Source: Gymnothorax reevesii
Lineage: Eukaryota > Chordata > Actinopteri > Anguilliformes > Muraenidae
Direction: 5' to 3'
DNA length: 64,000 bases
Assembly (NCBI GenBank): GCA_029721435.1
Contig: CM056573.1
Location: forward strand, 72,482,001 to 72,546,000
Part shown: positions 11,308 to 22,460 of the stretch, in pieces
Position numbering within the stretch: position 1 is the stretch's first letter
How the letters are laid out: each line of letters begins with the position of its first letter
Position numbers and translations under genes: made by a program
The notes under the pieces: model-generated
Seen by the model: only the letters and a program-made list of their open reading frames with translations
Databases searched by the model: none
Told to the model about the DNA's origin: nothing

Positions 11308-11840
11308 CAGCTATGCCACCTCCCCTTTGACCCTTGTCTCACAGCTTGAAAAAAGTTGTAGTTCTAGGAAAAGCCTAAATAAGAGCTGCAGCACAATCAT
11401 TGTTTAGCCAGGTCTCAACTAGAAACATAAAATGCAATCTCTCCTCAGAGATGCTATCATTAATCAAAAACTCTGATTAGTGAGTAATCTTACATTAAAT
11501 AATGCCATAAACGCTCAAGACTAAAACATTGACTAAATTACCTCGGGTGCAGCCAGTGTAAGACTTGGGTCTATTTCGTGACTTTCTACGCACAGAGGAA
11601 ATAGTGACAATCGGACATGGGTCCTGCATTACGGGAGACGGAATTAGTCATTTGCATGTGAGCAGGTGCATCGAGTAGCAAATGTTCTCTGCCAACTTCC
11701 GCGTACCCAGAGGATTGGGATGAATGGCGTCTCTTGAAAAGAAAGCTGCACGCTCCCAGAAGTTGTTAAAATTATCAATAAAAAAAATTTTGTGCGCGGA
11801 GCATATCAACTGTAGCCATGTGCTGAGACTTAAAATTCTC

Positions 11841-12647
11841 CTAAAACGCCCAATCCCTCGACCCAGAGTGGGAATAGGACCCGAAATAAAAACAGTCCTT
11901 GACTGCGTTAAACAAAGAGATAAGATCGAGTTTTAGAATTTCGGACCGCTGGTCGGAGGTACTGTTGGTTCCAATATGAACCACAACATTACGGGCGTGT
12001 GGATGTTCATCAAGTAAGCTCGGAATCTCATCCAGAATGCTTAAAACTTTAGCCCCCGAAAAGCAGTATGTGATGCCTGATTTTATTTTAACATTCCTCA
12101 CGATGGATTCTCCAATTATCAATGTACCCCGAGACGGCCGAGCATTGCCAGAAGACCTGGTAGTTACCTGTGGAATGGTCTCAGTACATGGCCGTGGAAC
12201 CGTAGAGGTTGGCTTCCGTGACCGGACATCTGGTGGTGACGATTCCTCCTCGTCTAAGATGGAAAACCTGTTGTTCAGCTGAAGCTTAAAAAGTACAGAG
12301 TCGCTACTCAGTCCCCGACCACGGCATTTAGTGCTGCGCACTTCGACCCAGGCCTCAGCCGGCTTGGGTGTGGAGCTGACGTTGACCTTGGGTCTCGCTC
12401 GCTGCTGGACCCTAGCATCCTCAGTCCGAGTCCGTGCGGTTTCATTGGGGAGGGCGATGGAGTCTCGCTCACCCATGGTGGTGACATTCCTCGCAGCGCG
12501 AGCTGGAGCACCCATGGAATCGATGAGGCGTTCCTGTATTTGGTCGAGGGTTGAAATTCTACCTTCCAGCTCCGCTATTTTCTGTGACAGGCAAATGCAG
12601 CTAACACAGCCCGGCAAGGAGGTAAGTGGGGCCACAGTTTCTGACAT
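11841..12647 (-). pseudogene. LINE ORF1 with SGNH/esterase-like domain, frameshifted (block A)
   Basis: The 268-codon frame begins MSETVAPLTSLPGC, has a coiled-coil-like segment (LSQKIAELEGRISTL), a basic linker, then an esterase-like domain: LIIGESIVRNVK (block I, usually GDS), CFSGAKVLSILDEI and VVVHIGTNSTS. The expected continuation (GPIPTLGRGIGRF... through DAIHPNPLG near 11710) is in another frame, so a frameshift near 11880-11890 breaks the protein. The same lesion is present in the copies at 34543-35349 and 36577-37383. Such ORF1 proteins act in LINE particles; this copy is not functional. Confidence 0.75.
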
Positions 12648-12659
12648 AACATAACTTAT

Positions 12660-13842
12660 TTCAATCTATACCTCCCCGTTAAGTTTATATGGATTATTTA
12701 TCAACATATAAAATATATCATCTGGCTTACTGCAAGCGGGTAGGATTCACATCTCTCGACTAATCACCTTAATCCAGCCTTATTATTTGACAGGACATGG
12801 TATGAATCAGTTGTATGAAGCTGAAGCTGATGCAGTAGTGTTTAGCTTGAAATTGGACGTGTCAAAATACCCATACTGCATACATGCATACAGAATTTGA
12901 TTTGATGCCAACAACTCGACCGTCGAAGTAGAACGTACGATATTTATGTATCAGGAGTGCATGCACAAAATTTGACATGCTATATGGCCACAATCTCACC
13001 ATCTCCTGACCCAGTTTACCCCTCACATACAATAACCTTCCTCCCGCGGAATTTTAAAAACACAACTGCACCTCAGGAATTCCAGCATTTACATCTATTT
13101 TATTAATACTGCCCTTCTATGGAAGACTGCAATATCTGTATGCATTAACCTACTGCAGATACTGCAGTCGTCTATTGTAGGGCAGTATATTATAGGCTCA
13201 AACAGTGTTTTTGTTCATTTTACATATGGCTTATGTAGGCTAATACAGTGTTTCTGTTGTCTGTCTTGTATCATTTTTACTGAGAGGTATCACATCCTCT
13301 GTCGTCATGAAAACGCCTTGTCATCTCAGTGCCAGTGGGCTGATGGGACAGCACAGTGTCCACTGCTCACATATAGCAAAACTCAGCCAAATGCAGTAGG
13401 TCATCTGGGTCTCGTTCGCAAATAGTTTGATCCATACAGAGGTTTCAGATGTACTACAAAGTCTGACCATATATTTTCACCTGCTGTATGGTAAATGTAT
13501 CTGTATTCTGAGGCACCAGTTGAGAGCAGACAGGAATAAATGAAGTTGACCGTGGTTGACAAATTAACAAATTAACTTGTCTCATCGCTCTCTAGAGGCC
13601 ACTCCTGGTCGACTACGGATCTGCAGATGTACAAGAAAAATCTTTGCTGACTGCACTGTCGATGGCATAGGCAGTGTGTGATCGCCGGGTGCTTTCAATA
13701 TGTGAAGAAGCGAGAGCCATTTGTCACGTTAGTGAGAAGAATCTCGAACCTCTGCCTCCTCCTGAGCTAATGGGAGCAGGTTACTGTGGTGGAGTAAACA
13801 GTTCCCTTGCGTTCAGGGTGGGGAAAAACTCCCAAAAAAAAC
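12660..13842. other. Sequence upstream of the LINE; no gene recognised
   Basis: This stretch is present three times (here, 35355-36258 and 37390-38547). It contains a small hairpin at about 13108-13192, where TACTGCCC-type and GGGCAGTA-type words face each other, and otherwise short non-coding sequence. It may be the LINE 5' region or older flanking DNA. Confidence 0.4.
13840..13842. other. Empty site for the DIRS-like insertion
   Basis: The trinucleotide AAC here lies in uninterrupted sequence (CCCAAAAAAAACTGTGATTT). In block B the same place reads CCCAAAAAAAC, then 5.96 kb of DIRS-like element, then GAGAACTGTGATTT. This copy therefore shows the pre-insertion state. Confidence 0.85.
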
Positions 13843-15033
13843 TGTGATTTTCAGTGTTGAAGTCAGAGGCATATTCATTGGAATTACCATGGTGTCCTGA
13901 CGAACAGCAGTGACTTCCGTCCTCACCTCACTGCTCCTCCCAGACACTACAAGTCCTGGACAGAGGATTTCACAAGTCAGGATAATTTGGAAACCTTCGC
14001 AGCTCAGCATGAACTATACACATTGAAAAATCACACGATATACAGGAGGCACGAATCAAGAAACAATTGGTGCAAAAACAGTGCACAACCTGGAAGCCGA
14101 AAATGGAAACCAAGGCAGCTCTTGTGGCAATTTTTTTTAAAGCCTTTATTAAATGGCTACTTGCATAGCAAGGATTAAAAATGCATCAACCAATTGCGGC
14201 ATAATTGCATACATCAGGGTGACAAAACATTTCTGAGACGCGGGCAAAGCATATCAAGATAATGAACAGGAAATGACATCGCTCATGACCATACCAGATT
14301 GAGCACAGACTCCGGGGGGGAGCACTATTTTTTGATCCATAATATACATAAATATAACTCACACAGGAATACAAAAAACATGAGATACCAAGAATACAAT
14401 TAACAAAATATATTTAATTAATTTAATTACAAAAAAGGAGAAAAATCATTGTCTTCACTGAGACCTGGAAACACCATGGCTTTCAGATGGAAAATCCAAA
14501 AGGGGCTCAACCTACCTCTGCTCCGAATATCCTCCGAGAAATTGGGCGGTGTCACGCCTGTAGATCTGAGAAGGAGCTCCTCCCGGGTGTAAGTAGATCA
14601 GCATTTGATGACGTTGTTTGCCATTGTTGTTGTTTCGTACAAAAGACTCTAATTGGGAGAGGAAGACGATTAACCCAAGAAGCATGCATCACTGGATACT
14701 CATGTATGTTGACTCATTATTAAGAGGCAGTGGAAAGCTTTTTCCATTGAGTTTTATTTTCCTGGGGCTGATCAGGAGGATGTAGAATCCAATTTTCCCA
14801 GTAATGGCTATTTTGTCTCAGGAGCACACACATTAGCCATGCAGACAAAGTAGGTAGAAGCTATCTTGGGTCTATCATCATAAATGTAACTAGACAATTC
14901 CCGCAGAAATTGTAAGAGTGGGCCTGGTCTCTGCAGGTCAGGACGCAGGGGTGCCCTGAGATGCTGCTTGGTCTACTCAATAGTCTATTTTGTCTCTGTC
15001 TATATTTTGTCTGCATTTTTTAGACATTAAAAA
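13843..15033. other. Duplicated flank, no gene recognised
   Basis: The stretch corresponds to 44507-45709 in block B. It holds short open frames without domains and AT-rich runs near 14400-14440. The G-run after GACTCC (14311-14320) is longer in block B (about 44985-44997). Confidence 0.4.
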
Positions 15034-15605
15034 GGTGGTTGCTATGGTGTTCTGAGAGGTTGCTAAGGCATTGCTAGGCAATTGCTATGGTGTTCTTGGG
15101 GTTGCTAGGGCGTTGCTAGGGCAGTTGCTATGGTGTTCTGGGTGGTTGCTAGGGCATTGCTAGGCAGTTGCTATGGTGTTCTGGGTGGTTGCTAGGGTGT
15201 TGCTAGGCAGTTGCTATGGTGTTCTGGGTGGTTGCCAGGGGGTTGCTAGGCAGTTGCTATGGTGTTATGGGTGGTTGCTAGGTCGTTGCTAGGTGGTTGC
15301 TATGGTGTTCTGGGTGGTTAAGGCGTTGCTAGGCGGTTGCTATGGTGTTCTGGGTGGTTGCTAGGGCATTGCTAGACGGTTGCTATGGTGTTCTGGGTGG
15401 TTGCTAGGGCATTGCTAGACGGTTGCTATGGTGTTCTGGGTGGTTGCTGAGGGCGTTGCTAGGCAGTTGCTATGGTGTTCTGGGTGGAGGCTAGGGCGTT
15501 GCTAGGCAGTTGCTATGATGTTCTGGGTGGTTGCTAGGGCATTGCTTGGCAGTTGCTATGGTGTTCTGGGTGGTTGCTAGGGCATTGCTAGGCAGTTACT
15601 ATAGT
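15034..15605. repeat. 43-bp minisatellite, short array (block A)
   Basis: About 13 degenerate copies of a unit combining GGTTGCTATGGTGTTCTGGG and TGGTTGCTAGGGCGTTGC run head to tail. Units differ by substitutions and small deletions. The matching array in block B is about 1.6 kb. Repeats of this type are common in teleosts. Confidence 0.9.
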
Positions 15606-15765
15606 GTCTATGGTACTATGGTCCCTATTGGGGAGAGTAGTGGGCCTGCACTCAGCTCAGGCCTACTAATAATAACTAGAGGCACTCCTAGAGTGCAAAC
15701 CTCCACCAAGCCAGTACAGACCAAATCTCGGTGAGTGGGAGCAAAATTCAGTTATTGCGTATATA

Positions 15766-15927
15766 AAGAAGAAACTGGAGCACTCAAATCACCAGCATAA
15801 TTTATTAAGGTGCCAAGACTGACGTTTCGACGCACTGCGTCTCTGAGGAAGACGCAGTGCGTCGAAACGTCAGTCTTGGCACCTTTATAAATTATGCTGG
15901 GGATTTGAGTGCTTCAGTTTCTTCTTT
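15766..15927. repeat. Long hairpin repeat (block A)
   Basis: Two arms of about 75 bp face each other. The inner parts are perfectly complementary over AAGACTGACGTTTCGACGCA and its reverse, with CTCTGAGGAA as loop. It is followed at 16030-16190 by a dispersed repeat containing CAAGATGGCTGCCGTGGCAG. The same structure is at 47461-47621. No gene lies within it. Confidence 0.75.
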
Positions 15928-16257
15928 GTATTCGGATTTACTATCCTTTCTGCGAGCACCCACCTCCACTGACAGAGGGGCTGAAGCGCAAGGGGTTCCT
16001 TTATTTCAGTCATTGCGTGTCATTGGATTTCAAGATGGCTGCCGTGGCAGCCATATTGTTTCACTGATCGCAGCAACCCACCCACAAAATTTCAGATATG
16101 CATTCATTACTTTTTGAGTTATCTTGTTCGCAAACAAACAAACAGACGGCACCAATCACACAACCTCCTGCCAACTTTGTTTGGCGGAGGTGATGATAAT
16201 CATAATAATAATAGTAATACATTCTTAATTGCCAGTTATACAGTGACTTGCTGGGAT

Positions 16258-17971
16258 AATTAGTTTTAGATTTCGAGTGAATTAAAAATGATAATGATGA
16301 AATTTTGGTTGAAATGGCTGCATTTCGAAAATTCAAACTTTACATTACTATTTGGCTATACATTATTTTTCATATAAGCCAGCAAATAAAACTCACCTGT
16401 ATGAATTCCAGAATGAAGAAGTTGAAATAACGCTTTCTTGAATCGCAAATCGCAACGATGCTCGCCAACAAACGCTCTGAAAGGCAGAGAGTTCTGAATC
16501 TGCCTCTACTCACAATTCGCGTGTATATATAGCATTAATGCGTCATAGAACGGTGCAGTTCTTTCTGATCACAAAACACAGCGAATGCGTCACAGAAACT
16601 GACTCGTTCGATCAGCTGAGAGGTACGTTGAGAAGGAGAGTCACGTCATCTCCGTTCACTCCAATTAATAGCAATGGCGTGATTGGGGAGTCAGTCAGTA
16701 GTTGAAGGACTAGTCGCGCAGAAGCATTTCGGTGGACTAGATCGTTTATTATGCACGCAGCACATTTGAATCATAATAAAAGATGCATTAAAGCATTCCC
16801 CCGGATTATTCCCCGCTAAATTATTGGATGTATTGAAAGTTGAAGGACACCATATTAGGTTAGAATTAAATGAAGACAACAGCACATTGCTAACGTTCAC
16901 TACAAATAGCAAAAAAAAAAGCATTTTCATTGTAAATTTCGTTATTTCAATGCCATTTAATCCAACAGTCGCGGTGTTGTCACTTCCGGCTGGCCCAATT
17001 AGGCACTCGGTGAAAACAATTAACCTTGTGTGTTCATCTTCCTGTTATCTCATCAACAAATGTCACTTTCTAATCCACCTTATTAGTATTTGTGTCTGCG
17101 ATTTTTTTTTTTTTTTTTTGCGAGTAAATACAGCGCGGAGGAGTTATTATAAGGTACTAGAGATATCATTTGACTATTTTAATCATCATTGTGTCACAGA
17201 AACCAAATATTGCAAGTACTTTGAGTTGTAAATTAAAAGCATGACAGCAAATGGCAAAAGAAATTCCAAGCTAACGAAAGCTATTTAGCTATTTACTAGT
17301 TCACCTCCGATAAAATGCTTCCCACGCAGCACTGCATGAGCTGACGATTCCCACTTGCTGCCGCATACATGCCAACTCAACCGCTTTTGGGGCGTTTTTT
17401 TTTTTTCAGAATGAAACGCCCAGAAATGGTGGTCTACCGCCAAAAGTTGCATCAGGGCTCTGCCTTTTGACGGCTTGTATCCATGCTTCACGCTGCTTAC
17501 TTTCCTTTTGAAATACGTGAAATGAAATTCAGAATACCGGAAGTGGGCCCGACTTTGTGAATAATCGAAAAATACTTCTAAGCATTTTTTTTTGAGGGGT
17601 TGGGTTAAATATTATACAATTAAAGCTGAAGTCGGAAATATTTTCTTTTTGGTCGCATTTACTGAAACTGTCACTGTGCTTAGCCATGCGAATTATGAAG
17701 CAGGATGCTAACTGCCTGTCAATCACAGTCAATTGGATGTGCACGAAAAATCTAGGGAGGGACTAGTTTCAGCGCAAATAGGGGAGGGGCTTGAAAGTTG
17801 TACTCGTTAGAAAATCCGACTGGTCCTCATGATCCAGCAATCTTCCCGACTTTAAATATGACATTCATTTTATAGTAGTGGGTGGAGGAGGTTCTCCATC
17901 TTGGCATTTTCGTCGTTGCTCATGGCGTCCACGAGTAGCGTAAATGTTTGGATCATTAATTTTATTTCTCA
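16258..17971. other. Inter-block sequence; no gene recognised
   Basis: This follows the end of block A. I see a TATA-like GTGTATATATAGC near 16520 and AT-rich sequence with a T-run near 17101-17119. Short frames show no domain and no convincing splice-site-bounded exon was found. Confidence 0.35.
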
Positions 17972-17975
17972 TTAA

Positions 17976-18306
17976 CCCTAGAACACTATCGCCGGGTGAT
18001 TTTCACCCGAGCAAACGTGTTTACGTGATTTTCATTATGTTGCGTTTGTCTGAGTGTTATGGGTCCCTGGGTAGCTTCAGCATTGTCTTTGACATCTTTG
18101 AAGGCATGGGTGTTTTGTCTACCTCAGGGTACTTTCTTTCATTTTGTTTGACATGGCACAGTTGAAAATAAAAGAACACTACTCTAATTTGTCATGTATT
18201 GTCATATTTTGATGACAAGTACTTTTTATTGGGTATTTTACTATATCAGGAAAAATCACCCGGCGTGAGTGATGGTGTTGCTAATTTTAGCAATAGTGTT
18301 CTCGGG
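17976..18306. mobile_element. piggyBac-like MITE with TTAA target sites
   Basis: The left terminus is CCCTAGAACACTATCGCCGG, preceded by TTAA (17972-17975). The right terminus, read in reverse, is CCCGAGAACACTATTGC and is bounded by TTAA (18307-18310). Both subterminal regions also carry CCGGGTGATTTT. TTAA duplications with CCC-starting inverted ends are the signature of the piggyBac superfamily. At 331 bp it has no transposase and would depend on one supplied elsewhere. Confidence 0.75.
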
Positions 18307-18559
18307 TTAAAATATAGTTTGGGGGGTCCGGATATCCTATGCTGCTTGCTGCTGATCGCCAATTTTGCTTCCCAAAGCATTTCTGTTTGCGCCAGCGCTT
18401 CTCTGAGAGAGGGTTTCCGCAGCATGTTTCATGATTTAAAACTATTTCGACGCATTGTTTTTTTTTAACGCTGTATTTACCTGTAGATTTTACAAACGGT
18501 TTAAGCCAATGTATGTTTCTATTTTTTCTTTTTTTAATGTTTTGTTTGAAGTTACTGCT

Positions 18560-19830
18560 ACATCCAAGATGCTTTTGTCTGCAGCCGCCACCAGGAGGGG
18601 CTGCAAGCGAGGGAAGGCTGCAGAATTCCTCGCTCCACTACAACTACCCGCATCTGTTCATCATTATTATCTCATTGATACCACTATATAAGCCAGAGCT
18701 TTGCACTTTTACGGAGCAAAGTCTCCTAAGCCTGTTGTTAAGCCTTATTCTTGTATAGATGCTTCAGAGTATTTCCATATCTTTACTAACCTAACTTGAG
18801 CACCTTTATAATAATAATAATAATTATTATTATTATAATAATTATTATTTCAGCGCACTTTTGTTTAATTATTGGAAGCGTTTCCTGCTTGTTTTTGCAT
18901 TTCCACTTTTCAACCTTTCTGTGCTACTGCAAAGGTATAATTAAACCTACTTCATATTTGCATGTGAATCTAGTTCCACGTTTTCCATTTTTCAGTACAC
19001 TCTGCTCAGTGCACAGCAAAAGCCACTACAGAAGACTCTATCCCCCCCTGTGGATGAAGTTAATGTGCCTTTACTTGAAGAAGTATGTGACTTCGCATCC
19101 AGCCCTTCCCACATCTTCAACATGTTGGCAGAGCAACAGAGGGAGGTTGCCCGGCTGAGGGCCACTTTGGAAGACTTGATTTGTGGCTTCCGTGTGTTCA
19201 CCATCTCCCACGCTCCACCGCCAATCAACGCTCCAGTCTCTCCTGCCAGTCTGCAGGCGTTCCGGGCCACTCACTAAGTTGAGTCCCGAGCGCGACTGCC
19301 AGACTGCTATGAGGGTTCTCTGACCGCATGCTGAGGATTCCATCTCCAATGCCCCCTCAACCTCACCTACCACTCCACTCTCGGTGATGCAGAGAAGATG
19401 GCTGCGGTCATCACGCAGCTGTTCGGCAAGGCTCATCAGTGGGCAAACGCTCTGTGGGACCAAGCTGTTTTCTCTACCTATGACAGCTTCATCCATCAGT
19501 TCAAAGCGGTGTTTGATCACCCGGGGAGGAAGGCTGGGCACCGCTTGCTGGATCTGTGGCTGGGGTCCGGGTCAGCTGATGACCACACCCTGACCTGCAG
19601 GACTGGAACAAGCCTGCACTGTTGACCACCTTCCGCAATGGGCTGTGTCCAGACCCGACGGCGTAAATGGCTCGCAGGGACCATGCCACATCCCCGGCCT
19701 CCGACATTGACCCTGCCATTCATCTGGACCAGCTGCAGCAGGAGAGATACCGCAGCCTGCCCAGAGACCCCATCCAGCAACTCAAGCTGGCGCCAGAGCC
19801 CATGGAGGTCATGTCCTTTAGTTTTTCTTT
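18560..19830 (+). pseudogene. Gypsy-type retrotransposon remnant: LTR-like leader and gag
   Basis: An LTR-like stretch with TATA (CACTATATAAGCC near 18680) and an AT-only microsatellite (18808-18848) precede gag-like coding. Readable pieces are NMLAEQQREVARLRATLEDL around 19121-19180, then DAEKMAAVITQLFGKAHQWA and YDSFIHQFKAVFDHPGRKAG around 19386-19530, and PEPMEV-like words near 19795. These resemble the gag of Sushi-like Ty3/gypsy elements. Stops (for example at 19276 and 19623) and frameshifts break it. It ends where a dispersed repeat begins near 19830. Confidence 0.65.
18808..18848. repeat. AT-rich trinucleotide microsatellite
   Basis: Runs of ATA and ATT triplets switch orientation (ATAATAATAATAATTATT), forming a short near-palindromic simple repeat. 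Confidence 0.85.
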
Positions 19831-19837
19831 TTTTTTT

Positions 19838-19920
19838 TAAATTTAACCTTTATTTAACCAGGGAAGTCCTGTTGAGATTTAAATCTCTTTTTCAAGGGAG
19901 CCCTTGGGGTTGAGGTGGGG
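19838..19920 (+). repeat. Dispersed repeat tail (AACCTTTATTTAACCAGG type)
   Basis: The sequence TTTAACCTTTATTTAACCAG is followed by words such as GAGATTTAAATCTC and TTTCAAGGGAGCCC, familiar as a dispersed teleost repeat. A related piece in the opposite orientation lies at 22788-22862. The two face each other across the interrupted gypsy remnant. Confidence 0.55.
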
Positions 19921-20029
19921 AGGGAGAGGACAAGTTGCACAGTCAATTAGATCAGGGGATGATCAGGTGGCAGGTCGAAAGAGCCAGGTTGGGAATTTAG
20001 CCATGACACCGGGCAACCCCCTACTCTTA

Positions 20030-21317
20030 TCGATGAATGTCTTAGGTCCGTATTCAGAAACGACACTCACACTAATTGAGTGTGAGTAAGTACTCAAACT
20101 TAGTGTCAGGTTAAACTAAATGAGTCAGAGGTTGCCCTAACACTCGTTTGCTTTCACAGACCTCACTCACTCTGAAATTAGTATCCCTTTCTGAGTGAAT
20201 GTTGAGCGCAGGGAACACCTCCCTTGAGCCGCACTAACTTGCCCCGGTATATTGTTGTCATGGGCTTTCAGGTGATTACAAACATTAGAAACTCTGGGTT
20301 ATTTACAGCTACGTGCTCGATTGACCATCTGGTTTCAGTGTTTATGAACTGCACTGTGGTGAACTCAAGGTTAGAATATGTGTACCCACCAATGGCTACT
20401 GGTGAACTGGCAATAGGGGAAGCTCAAAACCATCCCTTGAAAATAATGATTGGACATTACCTGTCTTCAAAAATGTAATAAAATTTAATTTACTTGAACT
20501 CTAACAATCCTAAGGACCATCATGTGTTGCCTGTTCTACTTGTTAAGCTAGAATGAGCACTAATAAATCTTGCCATGTTTTCAGTTATTCATTTAAATTA
20601 CCACTGGAGAAACTGCGAAAACTCATCAGGTGTGGCCAGTTGTCATGAGTGACGCATATCTGTCAACTCTTACACATTCTGATTTCTTGTGCTTTTCTTT
20701 ACTCATTGGTTAAATAATTCTGCGCTCAATTGGCTCGTGGGGCGCCATGTGGATTGGTCTGCGAGGCTTGTTTAGCTATGAGTCACGAGAATCCATTCTT
20801 TTATACATTATTAATTGCTGAATGTAGAAGGAAATGTCTGACACGTTTCACAGCTTGTTGCTTAGTGAGCCTCGTGGGCTGTCCTGCGCCTTTCGCGAGC
20901 CACTCGACCACAGAATCTATGAAGACATGCTGATATTTTACGTTGTCACTTATGTGTGAAAGAAACGCCTCAGTTTTGTGAAGCAATGTATAACAATGCT
21001 ATTAAAAATAAATTTGATTGTCGTTTTATCAATTAGTCTGAGAAACTTTCTAATCAAGAATAGTAAACTACAACAGGTTTAGGTCATTCAGCACTGAAGG
21101 GTGAGGATTGAGCATCCCTTTGCAGCAGCCGACGCACCGCCTGTGGTACCCAGTGCCCACTACTGTCAGTTATGCTCGCGTGGCGTTTGTTTAGTTTGAA
21201 TAGGAACGGGTGAGGAGTGGGACCGCTCCCTCGGTTAGTGGTAGGTCAATCAATCTCTCTCAGTCCAGTTACATTTCAATTGTACTCACTATATGGTGAG
21301 TGTTGATACTGAATATG
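20030..21317. other. Repeat-derived spacer inside the gypsy remnant; no gene seen
   Basis: This stretch separates the gag and protease pieces. It contains a short palindromic part (ACTCACACTAATTGAGTGTGAG near 20066-20087) and, at about 20400-20700, a decayed relative of the fold-back MITE at 9570-10170 (AACTGGCAATAGGGGA, ATCAGGTGTGGCC). No gene or RNA gene is recognised. Confidence 0.45.
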
Positions 21318-21324
21318 GGCCATA

Positions 21325-21545
21325 GGAACTTTAATGACCACAGTGAGTCAGGACCTCATTTCAACGTCTCATCCGAAAGACGGCGTCTCCTTCAGTACAG
21401 TACCCCCATCACTGGGCATTGGGAATTATTCCACCAGAGGATGATTGCAACCCTCTGGCCAACCAACACCTCTTCCAGCAACAACTTTTTTCCTAGGTGA
21501 TCTCCCATCCAAGTACTAACCAAGCCCACACCTGCTTAGCTTCAG
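21325..21545 (-). repeat. 5S-rRNA-related SINE-like repeat
   Basis: Read on the minus strand, the sequence contains GAAGCTAAGCAG...GGCTTGGTTAGTACTTGGAT...GGGAGATCACC, matching the middle and 3' part of 5S rRNA with its internal promoter region. It is followed by a tail typical of a dispersed fish repeat (CATCCGAAAGACGGCG on the plus strand). It lacks the complete 5S sequence and is not a functional 5S gene. Confidence 0.6.
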
Positions 21546-21965
21546 CCATGCAGATCTACCAACCATTGCAATTGGAGAAAGTCAGGTCCTTGTGTCCCGA
21601 ATGGGGAGAACCGACCTGCGCCTGTCAAGGTAACCGTGCCACCATCCACCATTGCTGGTCAGATTTTCCAGGTCCCAGTGTGAGTGGCGTATAACAACCT
21701 GCACCCCTGTACAAACGCCCAGATTGACTCTGGCGCGGCGTGGCAACTTTGCTCCTCCCAACTGGTGCGACAACTCAAACTCACACTCCACCAGCTCGAC
21801 ATTCCCATCGCTGTGACAGCCCTGGATGGGAGACCTCTGGCCAGCGGAATCATCCTCCGTCAGTCAGCCTCAATCTCCCTCGGTGTGCAGAAGAGCCACC
21901 AGGAGGCGCTCCTTCTCTTAATCCTGCCATATTCCAGTCACCCAGTGATCCTCTTAGACTGCCCA
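21546..21965 (+). pseudogene. Gypsy remnant: nucleocapsid end and aspartic protease
   Basis: A frame at 21684-21968 contains DSGAAWQLCSSQLVRQL and ITVTALDGRPL-like sequence (IPIAVTALDGRPLASG), the active-site and flap-side region of a retroelement aspartic protease. Upstream, 21559-21690 resembles a degraded zinc-knuckle linker. It continues the gag remnant of 18560-19830; together they are one element split by about 1.7 kb of other repeats. There is no reverse transcriptase after 21965. Confidence 0.65.
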
Positions 21966-22460
21966 TAGACTGAATAAAAAGATGGATAAAGCAACCATGA
22001 CGTCACCCATTGGTGTCAACGTACCATTTAGGAGGCCTTGATTTTGGCAATTTGAATAGAGCCATTTTGGTATTTTGAAACGAGATGTGATTCCAATAGG
22101 ATGGGAGTGTGAATTGAATATTCAGGGTTGGATCTTCAGGTTGATCTGACCGTGTGAGATGAGGACCATAGGACAGCCACGCCCCTGAAGCATATTCTGG
22201 CTTTATCCTTTATTCTAGTCTATTTAGGATCATAATTTTCAAAAATGAACATCATGATATATCGAAGGAGACTTGAAACTTGTGATAGATACCATAAAAT
22301 AATGTGAAAATCATCATTGAAAGAATAAATCAGGTGGGAAAGTAGGGTCATTTTCTCATTGAATTCTATAGGATTGAACTTCTTTCTGCAACCAGCGACA
22401 TTGCCATCTGCTGGCCATTAAATTGAATGCAAATTTTTGAGATTTCAATGCTGTCCTCAG
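21962..22460. repeat. Dispersed teleost repeat (GCCCATAGACTG type)
   Basis: It starts GCCCATAGACTGAATAAAAA, includes AACCATGACGTCACCCATTG and ends near TGCCATCTGCTGGCCATTAA. I recognise this word order as a common dispersed repeat in fish genomes. It interrupts the gypsy protease at its start. No coding capacity is seen. Confidence 0.5.

Larger units (their letters stand above)
10290..12650 (-). mobile_element. LINE remnant with esterase-type ORF1 and start of ORF2 (block A)
   Basis: Read on the minus strand, the ORF1 frame opens at 12647, followed by the start of an endonuclease-containing ORF2: NVRLLTNQSF and FMFLVETWLNNDC around 11370-11510. The endonuclease then continues beyond the nested LTR as VVIVTLHRPPKQSSVFLSEF around 10370-10470. 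This order is typical of L2/CR1/Rex-type vertebrate LINEs. Frameshifts lie in both frames, and nothing of the reverse transcriptase remains, so the copy is dead and truncated. The exact clade needs a search. Confidence 0.75.
2324..16257 (+). repeat. Segmental duplication, copy A
   Basis: This block is near-identical in long stretches to 25104-47957, in the same orientation and about 22.8 kb away. Both copies carry, in order, DPYS exon 1 sequence, its intron, a decayed Tc1 element with a solo LTR inside, a fold-back MITE, a LINE with a nested LTR, a 43-bp minisatellite and a long hairpin. The match stops at 16257, where both copies read GGATAATTAG and then diverge. Its left limit in the window is the hAT insertion; the duplication probably extends upstream of base 1. 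Confidence 0.9.

Noticed and set aside
21490..21545. Possible 5S rRNA gene
   Set aside because: Only the middle and 3' part of 5S is present and it is fused to a dispersed repeat tail.
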